DNA from: Dacryopinax spathularia
Lineage: Eukaryota; Basidiomycota; Dacrymycetes; Dacrymycetales; Dacrymycetaceae
Length of the DNA stretch: 64,000 bases
NCBI GenBank assembly: GCA_037974965.1
Contig: JBBPFI010000011.1
Location: 930,001 to 994,000 of the forward strand
Direction of reading: 5' to 3'
The notes beneath the pieces are model-generated. The model made no database searches, was not told the DNA's origin, and was given only the letters and a program-made list of their open reading frames with translations. The position numbers were made by a program, and so were the translations under genes. Numbering within the stretch: position 1 is the stretch's first letter; each line of letters opens with the position of its first letter. This document shows positions 33,153 through 44,923 of this stretch, one piece after another.

Positions 33153-34353
33153 CTAGGCAGTTACGGCCTTCATTGTCTATATAATCAAGTGTTAAGAGAA
33201 ATATTCACACAGCGACCGGCTGCTGGCGTACCACAACAACAGGGTCGTATCCTTGGTTCGTAGCCGCTTGTAAGTTTGCCTGGGTAGATGCCTGAATGAT
33301 TGTTGGTGGCGTTAAGCTATTCCCGCGCAACCAAAACACCAACGGCTCGTTCTCTATGGGGAGGATCAGGACTATCCGAAACCATGCAGCCAGGACGGGG
33401 AGCGCACCGGGATCAATGTTGTGTGGGCCGTTATCCCATACCGCCGTGACAGTGCCATCAGCGCCAGTGTAGTACTACAGCACATCAGCGTTTCGTATGC
33501 TTTCGAGCTATAAAAGGGCCGGGCTTACAATATCCGTTTCGTAGAATGCAGATCCAAGACCTGGGAAACTTCCAGCGCCGGGCTCTCCGTTCGGTCCGGC
33601 TGAAGAGATCAGTATAGACCCTTGAATGGATGGAGAGCGAGAGGACATACTTGATGAAATGCTTTCAAGTGCGACCGTCAAAATGGGGCTGGGAGGCTCG
33701 ATAAAGGCTCTTGTTGATACCTGCCAGGCGAGACTCACTTGTTGGTGTATGTGCCTTGATCAGCCGTACCGGAGATGGCTGTCAGGTACCGACCCTGCGA
33801 AACACAAGCGTCGACGCGGTCAGCACGTAGCAGTACCTGTCCAGCATCGTGGGGAGTCACGTACGGAGGAACCATAAACCGGAAATGCGCCGGGAGTGGA
33901 GGAGCCCGCAGGTTGGGTAGGTGTGAAGTAGAGTGATGTCTCGTATACTGGCACGCAATTGGTAAAAGCACCAGGAGCCAGGGCTCCGACATAGCAGATG
34001 GGAGTCGGTTCGCCCGGCGTGTACAGCGCTAACTTGACGGGGGGATTGGGTAGCCTAAGCGAACTATCACTACCAGGGTTCTGCTATCGAGAGGAATGTG
34101 TCCTACGAGGATCGGCGAGCGAGCGACGCTCCTGGACAAAGGCGTGCGGTCTGTTAATGCTGTGACCGCGACGGGCGAAGGAGACGGGCGTACCTGTACT
34201 GCTGGCGTTGAACAGTCTTTCTGGCCGTAAGGGAGGCAGGCCTCGCGCGAGGCGATCCCCATTCGTAGCCCTTGATGGACGTGCAAAGGCAGCAAAGGGA
34301 ACACAGAGAGATCCGAGGAAGACAGAAAGGCAGAGAAGTCCCAGCACCATCAC
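33153..34353 (-). CDS. Secreted protein copy C of the RGLPPLRP family
   Basis: Signal peptide (MVLGLLCLSVFLGSLCVPFAAF), then RLARGLPPLRPERLFNAS. Micro-exon encodes GASLARRSS. Exon 3 holds LPNPPVKLALYTPGEPTPICYVG, split below 20 residues as LALYTPGEPTPICYVG, with a C-terminal exon containing PPTTI-like sequence and GYDPVVV. The last 24-nt exon (33176-33153) encodes TMKAVTA after an acceptor at ATATAG. Sister of copy D by segmental duplication; the two share the FNASSTG variant instead of YNATRTG. About 250 aa, secreted, function unknown. Middle exon boundaries are less certain. Confidence 0.66.
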
Positions 34354-34759
34354 GCAGACGGATAGGTCGAAAGGCCGCAGCGAGGTCGAAGACGTGGTTC
34401 AGGAGGCTGCTGCTACCTGATTGCGTGCAGACTTGCCAGTGGGGGGCGAGCAGGCCGTCTGACCATATAAAAGCCTTTGCATGGAAACGTTACATAATTG
34501 CTGTCACAAAGTCCGCCCTGTCCGAGAAGGTCGGACTCGCGCCAAGCAAATGCAATGGTCTACGGCAAACACGGCAACGTAACACTTTTCAATAGTCAGG
34601 GTGCTTGGATGAAAAAAGAAATCGGCACGATATCGCCGAGCCATCGATCGCTCTATGGCCTATCGCCGAACGTTTCTATCGCCGATGCACGGCCTACGAT
34701 CCAAAACTTTCACTCCTCTGCGCCCTCGCAAAGAACGCGGCATATGGTCCAGCATTGCA

Positions 34760-34930
34760 AACTGCTCCAATGTAACATGTTTCTCAGGTGGCCCGCCACT
34801 GAGTCCACGATTTGGCCAACCTTGCCGCGTGCAGCGAGGGGGAGCTGGTCATCAACAGGTAGGGCGCCGCGCTGGCGGAGGCAGTGGCGACTGCGATGAT
34901 GAAAACAGCGGGCTGGGTATGTACAGGTGT
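34760..34930 (-). pseudogene. K4: truncated relative of K3
   Basis: On the minus strand the stretch CACCTGTACATA that precedes the K3 ATG is kept, but the start codon position reads differently. Fragments in shifting frames correspond to the K3 signal peptide, then LPLAARGKVGQIVDSVAGHL against LSLTARGTVGKIVDSVANHL. Similarity ends near 34780, which is where the segmental duplication unit begins, so the copy lacks everything after about codon 46 of K3. It was probably truncated at birth by the duplication breakpoint and has decayed since. No product is expected. Confidence 0.68.
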
Positions 34931-37260
34931 CATGGTGGTTATAGCTAGACCTGCCATTTTGTGAAGACTGTGTGAAAGGGACTTGGCTAACCGGCACCAA
35001 CGAGGGTTGGGATATGCGAGCCGAGGCTTTCCAGGCGACCAGCAGCGGAGGGGGTTGATTGACGAAGACACAGACTCAGAGCAGTCAAGCAAGCGACTTT
35101 GAAACAGGGTGGCATGACCAAGGTCCACTCGAGTGCAGATATTGGCGAAGCTCCACCAGGTTTGATGCAAAAAGAAGAGCTACAGGTCGGACGATACACG
35201 GTGCCCGTTCGCCGAGAGTGGTTGAGTCACGGCCAGGAAGCCCGGAGAGGTTAAAGCAGGCATAGAGCAGTCCGCAAGTCATAACACCGTATCCTCAGAA
35301 ATCAGCATCCCTATGTTTGCGCAATGATCGAGTCGAAAATATGGGTGCATCCAGGTTTGCAGACCAGCAATAGAAATTGAGCGAGACGAGGTGACTGTAG
35401 GAAGAGAAAGCGTTGATCGGGGTTAAGCAGCAGAAACCATATCACCGACAGCGTCAGCTGGATTGTGACACCGCATGAAAAGACGTAAATGCCAAGTAGC
35501 TCCTAAACAGCTGCGCAGAAAAATGGAAAAATACCAGTTCCCATCTATGCATATATCCGACATTTGACAAGGAAAGAAACCAGGAATGCGTCGTATACCG
35601 CTGGGAGGATTTGTCTCCTCGTGGGCGGCTAGGCATTCACCGCCTTCATACTCTATACGATCAACTGTTCAGAGAAACATTCACACAATGACAGGCGCGG
35701 ACGTACCACAACCACAGGGTCGTATCCCATGTTTGCAGCCGCTTCTAAGTTTCCTTGGGCAGAAGCCTGAATAGTTGTTGGTGGCGTTAAGCTATTCCCG
35801 TTTAACCAAAACACCAAGGGCGCATAGCTCTCTGCGTGGAGGTTCAGCACTATCTGAAGCTATACGGCCAGGACGGGGAGTTCACCGGGATCAACATTGT
35901 AGTTGTAGTGCCCATTAAACCATACCGCCGTGACGGTGCCGTCAGCGCCGGTGTAATACTACACACGTCAGCGTTCAGCATGCTTTCGAGCGAGGACGCG
36001 GTCGGGCAGGCGTACAATATCCGTCTCGTACCATGCGACTCCAAAAGGTTGGAAGTATCTGTAGCCCGGATCTCCGTTCACTCCGGCTGAGAATATTAGT
36101 ATAGTCTTGAATTGAACAAAAGCGAGATGGCATACTCGGTGGATTGCTTCCAAGTGCGATCGTCAAAACGGGGCTGGAAGGTTCGATAAGACACTTATGC
36201 TACGTCGCCTGTGATACAGCGCGGGACTCACTTGTAGGTGTCGGGGCCTTGATCAGAGTCTTCAGAAAGGGCTGTCAGGTACTGACCCTGCCGAACACAA
36301 GCATCGAAGCGGTCAGCACGTGAACATTACCCGACCGGCGTCGTGGAGAGCTCACGTACGGGGCTACCATATACAACAAATTCTCCAGGTGTGGAAGAGC
36401 CAGCCGGTTGCGTAGGCGTGAAGTATAGTGACCCTTCGTCCAACGGTACGCAATTGGCAAAAGAACCAGAAGCGACGCTTCCGACATAGCAGATGGGAGT
36501 TGTCTCGCCCGGTGCGTACAGCGCTAGTTTGAAGGGCGCAGTGGGTAGTCTAAGCCAGCTATCAGGAAAGGGTCTTGGATTCGAGAGGAACGTCTCCCCA
36601 CGAGGATCGGCGAGCCAACGACGGTCCTGGGCGAAGACGAATAGTCCGTTAATGAAGACATTGTGACGGGAGGCAGACAAGAACATACCTGTACTGCTGG
36701 CATTGAACAGCCTTTCGGGCCGTAAAGGAGGCAGACCACGCGCGAGCCGGTCCCCATTCGTAGCCTTTGATGGACGCGCAAAGGCAGCAAGGGGCAGAGA
36801 GACCAAAGATCCGAGGAAGACAGAGAGGTAGAGAAGTCCCAGTTTCATTGTATCGACTGTGTAACTCAGAAGGATGTCGTCGTCGTCGAGAACACGGATC
36901 TGGTAGTAGGCAGACGCTACCTGGTCCCACTCAGACTTGCCAAAGGGCGGCGAACGAGTCAGGCCGTCTGTCCATGCCGCTGAATATAAAGTCTTTCCGT
37001 AGAAAAGTTACATAATGCCCCTCAAAAGTCCGCCGTGTCCGAGAAGGTCGGACTCGTGCCGAACAAGTGCCAAGCAAATGCAATGGTCTGCGGCGAAGTA
37101 ACAGTCAGGGTCCTTTCAATGCACTTCAATTGTTACAGTATCGCCGACCGATCACTTTCCTTATCACCGAACTCCCGCTCGCCATCGCCGACATGCCTAT
37201 CGCCGACGCATTCCTCATTGTCCAAAACTTCCTGACCTCTTCGCTCTCTCAGCGAGACAG
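34780..37260. repeat. Tandem segmental duplication, unit 2
   Basis: Diverged second copy of 32270-34745, containing K4, copy D and the promoter side of the histidine methyltransferase gene. Head-to-tail arrangement with unit 1 indicates tandem duplication. The many differences and small gaps suggest it is not recent. Confidence 0.72.
35629..36848 (-). CDS. Secreted protein copy D of the RGLPPLRP family
   Basis: Signal peptide (LGLLYLSVFLGSLVSLPLAAF), then RLARGLPPLRPERLFNAS. A 25-nt micro-exon encodes GPSLARRS. The next exon encodes LPTAPFKLALYAPGETTPIC, YVGSVASGSFANCVPLDEGS and LYFTPTQPAGSSTPGEFVVY in series. The C-terminal exons encode FWLNGNSLTPPTTIQASAQG and NMGYDPVVV, and the 24-nt last exon (35652-35629) encodes SMKAVNA. 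Closest to copy C. Its start is head-to-head with the histidine methyltransferase gene, 429 bases apart. Secreted, function unknown. Confidence 0.7.
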
Positions 37261-37277
37261 CCCGCGTACGTCGCATA
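36849..37277. promoter_or_regulatory. Divergent promoter region of copy D and the HPM1-like gene
   Basis: 429 bases between two ATGs. A diverged copy of most of it lies at about 34440-34745 beside copy C, with shared GTCCGAGAAGGTCGGACT and AAGCAAATGCAATGGTCT blocks. The GTCCGAGAAGGTCGGAC core is a near-palindrome (GTCCGA..TCGGAC), a plausible binding site for a dimeric regulator. Confidence 0.45.
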
Positions 37278-38710
37278 ATGTTCCAATTCAACTTCTCCCT
37301 CAACGACGAGGATGTCGACACCGACATCCAAATGGACGGCAGCCCGCCGTCCCATCCGCATCCCGATCCTTCCCCCGCTCAACGGGACGCGGAAGACCCA
37401 GCACAAGAGTCATCGAAAGAAGTACCTCTGCAGGAACTTGTACGTCCCCCCCCCCCCCCCCACCCCCCCAGTCCCCCGCGCTGTTGTTGGGCCGCATGCT
37501 GACGAGTGCAACAGATCAGGGCACTGCCGACCGAGCTGAGCTACACTGTCCTTTCCTATTCCGGCACATTATTGCCGAGGAGGGACTTCCACGATGCCCG
37601 GCTCTCCATTCTGGCCTCTCTATTCTCCGACGGTGATGGCGACGCAGAAGGACAGGAAGGCAGCGGGTGCAGCAGCGGCAAGGGTGGATCAGGAGTGGAA
37701 TCGCGAGCTGAGGAAGTGTTTGATCCTGCGAGCGATGTGAGGGCGGGGGTGTATGAGGGAGGGATGAAGACGTGGGAAGGGGCTGCTGATCTTGTGGGGG
37801 TGCTTGCGAGGGAGCAAGAGCAGGAAGGGTTGCAGTGGAAGAACGTGGTAGAGGTGCGCTCGCCCTCCCTTCCCTACCCCTTTCTCTGTCCCTTTCATCA
37901 TCGCATGATTGACTGAAAAACTGACATATCGACCAGCTGGGGTGTGGAACCGCTCTCCCGACTCTGTTCCTCCTCGCAAGACTGTTTGAGCAGGAAGGCA
38001 CAGGCAAGTGGGACGGCCAGACGCGACATGTCTGTCTGCAGGACTACAATCGTCCTGTTCTCGAACTGGTGCGTCCCCTCCCCCTGTCCCCTCCGCCTCG
38101 CCGCACCATCTGACACAAAGCGACAGATGACATTCCCCAACATACTCCTAACGTGGTGTACGCCCCCTCCCTTCCCAGTCACAACAACCAGCTAACCCAC
38201 CACCCGCGCTCAGTCCTCCATTCCCCCCGTGCAAAACCATACCGCTTCCCGCACCCACCAACAACGTCCCCGCAGGAACCTTTAAGCCTCGCCCTGGAAC
38301 CCTCCCTCCTCAGTGCCTTTCTCGATTCGCTCTCTGCCCTCCGGTTGAGGCTGTCGTTCTATTCCGGCTCTTGGGCTTCGTTCGACCCTCGCGCCGCATC
38401 GGCCGACTCTCCGCCCGCGGGAGAGGGAGAGGGAGAGGGACAGAGACGAGGAGAAGCGGCGTTCGACCTAGCCTTAACGAGCGAAACGATCTACCGCCCC
38501 ACCTCCCTCCCCTCCCTCGTCCGCTCTATCCGGCAGTGCATCTCCCCCTCCGGGAGGTGTCTAGTAGCAGCGAAGGACATATACTTCGGCGTAGGCGGGA
38601 GTATGAGGGATTTTGAGCTTCTTCTGGAAGGGGAGGGGATGAGCGGGCGGAGGGTGTGGAGTAGTGGGCGGGGGAGCGGGAGGGGTGTTCTGGAGGTTAG
38701 GGTCGTTTAG
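37278..38710 (+). CDS. HPM1: Histidine protein methyltransferase 1 (METTL18/HPM1 type)
   Basis: Five exons, phases consistent, 386 aa: 37278-37439, 37515-37853, 37937-38068, 38127-38157, 38214-38710. Begins MFQFNFSLND, the usual family N-terminus. GGMKTWEGAADLVGVL precedes the SAM-binding motif LGCGTALPTLFLL (from residue 168), then HVCLQDYNRPVLEL, PNILLTW, LRLSFYSGSWASF and SETIYRPTSLPSLV. HPM1 methylates a histidine of ribosomal protein uL3 in yeast and human cells, affecting ribosome assembly. The first intron contains a C-homopolymer run with one A. A housekeeping gene set inside a fast-changing cluster. Confidence 0.9.
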
Positions 38711-40602
38711 AGCGTGCGCCGAGTTGAACGAGGACGAAAAAGATGGATCCAGGAGTAGCTTGCACTTCAGGAGCAATGACTGGAAGATGATCCAACCTAT
38801 CACGTGCCTCGCTCCCTGAAGGATGGCCTGGCGCCGTGAAACGAGATGAAATGAGTGGAGATGGGATAAGAAGGAGTATTGCAAGCCACCTCGTCTCGAC
38901 CATTCGAGACCTGAATCACGTGTGCCCCGCCCGAGACTGCAATGTCTTGCTTCTCACATCCTGGCCTGTATACACGCGCTGCATTTTCGAAATTGGCATT
39001 GACATTGAAATTGACATTGGCATTGGCACTGGCATTGGCATTAGCATCAACATCAACACCCTGTGGTGGGAGAGGATTCGGATTGCATGCAACTATGAGA
39101 GAAGATCGAGCGGAAGATCGGGGCCTAGGAAACAGGCTGCTTCCGGCGCTTGTTTGTGATATCGAAAACCAAACCACGTTGATCCAAAAGAGGCACGGCT
39201 CAGAAACATGAAGCCGTCAAAAGCCCGTCTGATGCAAAAAGGTCGCTCCCATCGCAGCCGATGTGGCTCCAACCCCCCTCTCCGAACCCGTCTCCAAGCA
39301 ACCACGTGCCCCCTTCCCCGAAATCCCTGGGCAACGTAGTTGCACAGGGTTTTTTCCCTGGAGAACCGATTGATCCCGCCCTTGCAACCTGCCTTATTAA
39401 GTAATCTCTCTTTCAGCTGCCTCGGCTGTTTTCCTGTGTTCGGCTTCTCGGCCAACCTTACTTTACCACCCTTAAGCACTTAACTAACCTTAACAACGAG
39501 AGGTAACAGTATTTTTGGCGAGCTGCGGGCGGCCGGGCGGGCGGGGGGGAGGCCGCCGCAGCGAGCGTCTTTTTACTTCAACTAAAACGCTCGGATCTGT
39601 GAAGACTTTGCCCAGGGGGTGCGCGGAGCGGTTGATTATTCGCGGGACCTTTCCCCTCCCCTTACCCCTTCGCTTCGACGCGCGTGAAATGAGCTTTTAG
39701 CGCCCGTGGGGCGAGGCCCTTTCGTCTTGCTCGGGGTTGGAGGGCGGAGGGGAGCCCGATTGATGAGGTTTTAGCTTTTTGACGCGTTTGAGGGTTCATG
39801 TCTGTGACGAGCTGTGCAGTGAGGGGTGATTGATGATCGTCTGTGGCAAGTGTATGGGATGATGATATTCTTAGCACCATCAATCGATCTCAGATCATTC
39901 ACATCAGTGAGAGAAGCAGAAGCACATGAAAGGAGGTTGTCAGAAGCCCTCGGGGCAACGTGGAAGGCCGCTTCTATTCATCCCCCTGAATCCTAACAAT
40001 GACGCCGATCGCGCTGCATTCCGCCGTTTCGGTGGAATGAGAAATTGGGGCGTGTTTCGGCCCACTCCCTCTTTCATCCATTGCATCCCCTCGTTCACGC
40101 CGAGGCTCGTGTGGTCGGCGTGTACCGGCGTCTAGGCGTGCGGTGGTCGGCGTGGTGAACCCCTGTTTTTGGTGGGTTCTATAGGGGATTGTCTGTCATC
40201 CATGTTCATGACCTATTATTGTCGATCAACCTCGCCGACCAGCTAGCAAGAGGGGCTTGTCTATTCTGTACGACGAGGACGACGAGGACGACGACGAGGA
40301 AGAGGGCAAGCTCAACACAGGACGACCATCTCCCGTTCCATTCCACAGTCGCGGTTGCCGGTGACGCTGGGTTGGGCGCATCCGACACAGTGGGCGGCGA
40401 GTACGTCGGTGTTACTCACTTGGCACCGGTATCCACTACCTCACCTCTCTCTCCATCCTCTGCAATCTCCGACCTCTGCTCCTCCTCCTCGACCTCCTCC
40501 TTCTCCTGCCTTTCGCCTTCAGTCCCCTTCGCCTTCAGCTCCCTACGACCCTCTGCCCTCAACCCTCTACATACACTCTGTACCACCACCCACCAAAACA
40601 GA
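38711..40602. other. Long intergenic region
   Basis: About 1.9 kb without a supportable gene. A simple repeat of ATTGGCATTGGCATT type at about 38992-39056 (6-bp units) and CGAGGACGACGAGGAC-type triplets at 40268-40300 are visible. Short frames are scattered and unlike the neighbours. It could hide a non-coding RNA or 5' exons of the next gene, but I cannot show either. Confidence 0.4.
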
Positions 40603-43600
40603 ATGATCCTCCACCCCCTCCCCCCCTCTCCTCCCCCGCCCTCAGCCCCCTACTACCACCACCTAACCCACTTCCTCTCCTCCCACATCTCCCACCTCAC
40701 AGCCAACCGCCCACACCATATCCTCCCCACTCTCTCCTCGCTCGACCGAGCGAGCCTGACAGCCGAGTTTGAAGTGATCTTTGAGGATGTGGGGGAGAGA
40801 TGGAGGGCGAGGTGCTGGTTTGCTGAGGGGGAATGATTGGCTTGCCCGAGCAGGGAGAGGGCTCCCACCTCTATCTGCCTACTCTGGTCTTCCTTCCTCC
40901 GGTTCGGGCCAGGCTGCCTACGGGGCTCGCGCTGCCACTCAACCGTCAGCCTCAGCCGTATCCCTCCCCTCGACGACCACAGCCTCCACCTCCCAGGCAC
41001 GCGAAACAGCCAAGCTGGAGCAGCTCGCCCACTCCGCCCGTACGGAAGCGACAAAAAGAGCTGAAAGGGAGCTCTTTACGCGCGATCGGCTCGCTCTACT
41101 GGGGTGTACGACGGGGTATGAGATTGTGTGGGGGAGGGCGTTGGCGCGGGGGGAGGGGCTGCCTTGTGTTGTTTTCCTCTCCGAGCCAGCATCTGCTTCG
41201 TCTTTCTCACCCTCACCCTCATCCTCCACATCATTATCTTCTCCCTCGGCCGGGGGCTCGGCCAAAGCTATGCCAATGACGAGAGAACGATGGGCAGCAG
41301 CGACCCGCAAGCAGAGAGAAACACTCCTCCTCCAGCTAGCACAAAGCAGGGCCGAAGCCCTCCGAGGGAGCATAAAAGCCACGCGCTGGTACGCTTCCCA
41401 CGCACCAAAAGAGCTAGCGGGGTGGAGCGTTGAGGGTTGGTTCGACGACCGGCTCCTCACCCGCCTAAAACGGGCAAAGAAGCGGGAGGACGGGGAGGGG
41501 ATGCTGTACGGGCTGGCTGGAGGGGGTGAGGCTGAGGCTGAGGGAGGGGGAGGGGGAGGGGGGATCGGTGGGGAGTGGGAGGATGAGGAGGGGCTGGAGA
41601 GGCTGAGGGAGGAGGTACGGGCGGTGCTGAGGAGGTACGGCCTGGCCGACTCGACCTCCAGGGATGGAGGGGGAGAGGAAGCGAGAGGAAGAGGGAGTGG
41701 GAGGGGAAGAGGGAGTGGGAGGGGAAGAGGGGTGAGAGGGGTGTTGGAAGGCGTGCCCATGCTCGCTCATCCCGTGTTGGACGAGGGGAGCGTATGGGCT
41801 ACTGAGGGGTGGGGGTTGGTGTACGTCCCAAATCTTTCCTCCTTGTACGCTATGCGATCCGGAGCTGACTATATGCTATGCTCTAGATTGAGAGTGGACG
41901 ACACCCTTCCGACGCCAATACCCGGGTGTATGCTCCTCTCTCTCCCTGCCTTCCTCACCCCCAGCACATCTCCTGCGTTTGCACAACCCCGTACGTCCGG
42001 TCGAACTCGTACCCTCTCCGCCGTCCCGACTCCTACAGCAGCAGCACCGGCAGCACCAGCCCCACGTCCATTTACACCAGCAGGAGAGGGGGGAACACGC
42101 AAATTCCCCTTCCTCCCCCTCCCCCTCCCAAGGGGACGAACTCTGTCCCTCACCCGCCCCCGCTTCATCCTTCACAACCCCATCACCCCAGGGAAGCCTA
42201 GGGAAAAAGTAGTTCCCAGAGGAGAACTGACCGGAGAGCGGTTATGGGAACGACAAGTCTATGTCCAGAGCTTGCTGGGAGCGTTGAGGGAGTTTGACCT
42301 GCTAGGGCCAGCGTCAGAGCCAGCGTCAGAGCCAGCGTCAGAGCCAGCGTCAGAGGAGGGGGTTGAAAGGGGCGAGGCGGGCGAGGCGGGTGAGGCGACC
42401 GAGCGGACTGAGAAAGGACCAACCATGTCCAAATCTCCGACCAACACTACGCCTGCGTATGAGCGAAATGGAGCGCATACACCCACACCCACACCTACGC
42501 GCGCTCCTGGCTGCTCAATCAACAGCAGCACCACCACCACCACCACCACCACCAGGCAGAAACTAGCCGAATCAGACCTCCGCACTCTCCTCTCCGACAC
42601 GTACGCGCAAGTGACGCTGCTGGCTGCCTCGGGCCTGGGAGGCAAGAAGGCCTGGGAGCACTGGGAGAGGCTGTATGCGGAGAAGAGGGGTGAGGGGAGG
42701 GGAGGGGGGAGGGTGAGGACGGGACATGCGCACGCTGTTGCTGCCGGTCCTCATGCCGACGCTGGGCTGAGGCTGGGAAGGGCAGCTGGTGGAGGAGGCA
42801 GAGGAGTCGGATGGGAGGAGCCGAGGGATAGGTTGACGAGGAGCGAGTGGTCGTTTTACGCTCCTACTGTTCCTACCGACCCGCTCTACCCGTCCACCGC
42901 TGCCCAGAGCGGGAGAGGAGAATTGCTGACTGTGCCTGCTGGAGGTGAGCGTGGAGGTGAGCACGCAGGCGAGTACGCTGGGGAAGAAGAGGGGGAGGAA
43001 GATGACGGGATGGACTGGGAACGAGTGTCGGGCTGGCTTGCTCCTTCCCCCCAGAGTCTCGAGAGCGGCGTGGGGGAGAGTCGGGCAGGGAAGTTGGTCG
43101 TCGTCAATGCTAGTTCTGGCACTCACAGTGTGGCCGACAACCTGGAAGAGGACGAGAACGACGATGAGGACGAAGATGATCGTCTATCATTCAGCACGGC
43201 CTATGCCGAGCCCACACCCCCTACAATCCCCGACTCGCCACCCCACACCCTCAGCGTCATGTCGGAAGATACGGACGAGCGACAGCCGGCGCAGGAGCCG
43301 GAGCAGGAGCGGGACTGGACAGCCCACCGCTCGCTCAGCCCTGAACTTGAGGAACTTCGCCGGATCAGGGGTAGCTTGTTTCCTGATTCGGTGTCGACTT
43401 TTGGCTTCGAGGGAAGAGGGGGGAGTGAGAGTGGTGGTTCTGGTGCTGGTGGGGGGTTGGAGAGGGAGGGGATGTATCGACTTGCTGAGGAGGAGTGGGT
43501 GCCTGCAAATGAGCAACACGAGCAGCAGAGTGGTAGAGAGATGGATGAGGATAGAGTGGAGGACAATGCACCCCCGGTTGCGCGCTCGCCGGACTCGCAA

Positions 43601-44923
43601 AGTGTCTTCTCACCCAGTCCGAGCTGGCCAAACTTCTCGCTCCTTTCTCGTCGGATATCTCGCGCAGCCCAGGCCGGCATAGCGCGCAGCCGATCGCCCT
43701 TTGCTCGCAAGCCGGCTAATGCTACCGATGAGGCGCGGGAATTCGTCGCTGACCTCGGAAGCGAGAGAGCCTCGTTCCTCGACTTGGACATGGATACCGA
43801 CGCTTCCTCTCAGCCAGCATACGAACCGGGCGAACGGCCCTCCTTCCACCAACTGGCTGTACCGCCTTCCTTCGCCATCCGGGATGGGCGGACGCGGCTC
43901 TCGTCCTCAGCTACCTCCGTGAGCGTGAGCACGCGTAGTGTCGCACGACCTTTCCTCCTCCCGAGGGGTCAGGAGGAATATACGAGCGACTCGGACGTGA
44001 ATGACGACCTGTCGGGGACGTTCCTCTCCCGCTTTCCTGGGAGCTCGAAAGTCAGCCTACCCCGTACGATGAAGGACGACCGAGAGGGCAGTAGGACCCG
44101 AACCGACTCCCGGGCCACTTACCCGGCTTATCCGCCTCTGCTCGACGTGATGGACCTCGACCATCGCCCTCCGGAACGGTTGCACGCACTGAGAAGCGTA
44201 CTGGGAATGGAAGACAAGCCAGATCGATTCTCGATCGTTTCGGCCGCGAGCAGCCTCTCGAGCCTGGGCACGCTGGTCGGCCCGACCTCAGAAGCGTTCG
44301 TTGTGGAGCGATGGGAGTCGCCGCCATCCTCAATCGTCCGACATTCTCAAGCTCCCTCCGATGCAAGGGAGCGCACGCTTACGCCGCCCAAAGTAGGGCG
44401 CAAGGAGACGCCTTCCACTGCAGCCAGTACGCCCAGTCGGACGAGCACTATTAGCAGCAACAGTAACAGCCCCAACCGGATCAGGCGGGTACCTGTTCCG
44501 GCATACATCCCAGAGCTGGATTTTGAGCGGGAAGCATCCCGTCCACCGCAGGCCACAACAACAGCGGACGTTGAGGACGAGCAGCCCAGCACGCCCGATC
44601 TGAGCGCTTCTGGTGTGCGGACACCCGAGGCCACACCAAGACGCTGGAATTCCACTTCCCCCATCACACCCTCGTCTGCGAACGAGCTGTCCAACCCACA
44701 CATCGCGTCTGCTTCCCCGACCCCGCTCAAGCTGAAAATGCATTACGAACTGACTGTCGACCCGCCTACTTGTGCCTCACTCGAAAAGGAGAGGATGACA
44801 CCCACTCCACCTGTGCTTGTGGGATCCGGCCCGAAGCGGAGGGAGAGCGTGAAGCAGAAGACGAGGAGGGTGTGGAACGAGAGGACGGGGAGGATGAGGG
44901 AGGCCGTCAAGCGCGGTATGTAA
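40603..44923 (+). CDS. Very long disordered Ser/Pro/Glu-rich protein, N-terminal exon uncertain
   Basis: A long frame 40781-44923 (stop at 44921-44923) encodes up to 1380 aa. Its N-terminal part is folded-looking (ERELFTRDRLALLGCTTGYE, WYASHAPKELAGWSVEGWFD); the rest is disordered with repeats (EPAS x4 near 42309-42356, GRGSGR units near 41690-41735, Thr run near 42530). Two in-frame introns are likely: 41821-41886 (66 nt, GTACGT..CTCTAG) and 41991-42038 (48 nt, GTACGT..CTACAG). An upstream exon from an ATG at 40603 reads MILHPLPPS.. to ..FEVIFEDVGERWRARCWFAE, but I find no splice pair that joins it in frame near 40830; the two frames meet in a run of G. Family and function not recognised. 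Confidence 0.55.

Larger units (their letters stand above)
32270..34745. repeat. Tandem segmental duplication, unit 1
   Basis: This segment runs from inside K3, through its upstream region and copy C, to a copy of the promoter sequence of the histidine methyltransferase gene. It matches 34780-37260 (unit 2) in order and orientation. Shared landmarks: the GGCTGGGATATGCGAG-like block (32516 and 35012), GTGACACCGCATGAAAAGAC (near 32980 and 35465), genes C and D, and GTCCGAGAAGGTCGGACTCG (near 34520 and 37035). Limits are accurate to a few tens of bases. Confidence 0.72.

Noticed and set aside
33153-33240. Apparent loss of the last splice acceptor in copy C (AACAC where D has AACAG)
   Set aside because: Comparison across copies shows that the true acceptor is further on (ATATAG before ACAATGAAG), so nothing is lost.
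39430-39450. CTTCTCGGCC, like the start of U2 snRNA
   Set aside because: Only about 10 bases match; the branch-site recognition sequence and Sm site that should follow are absent.
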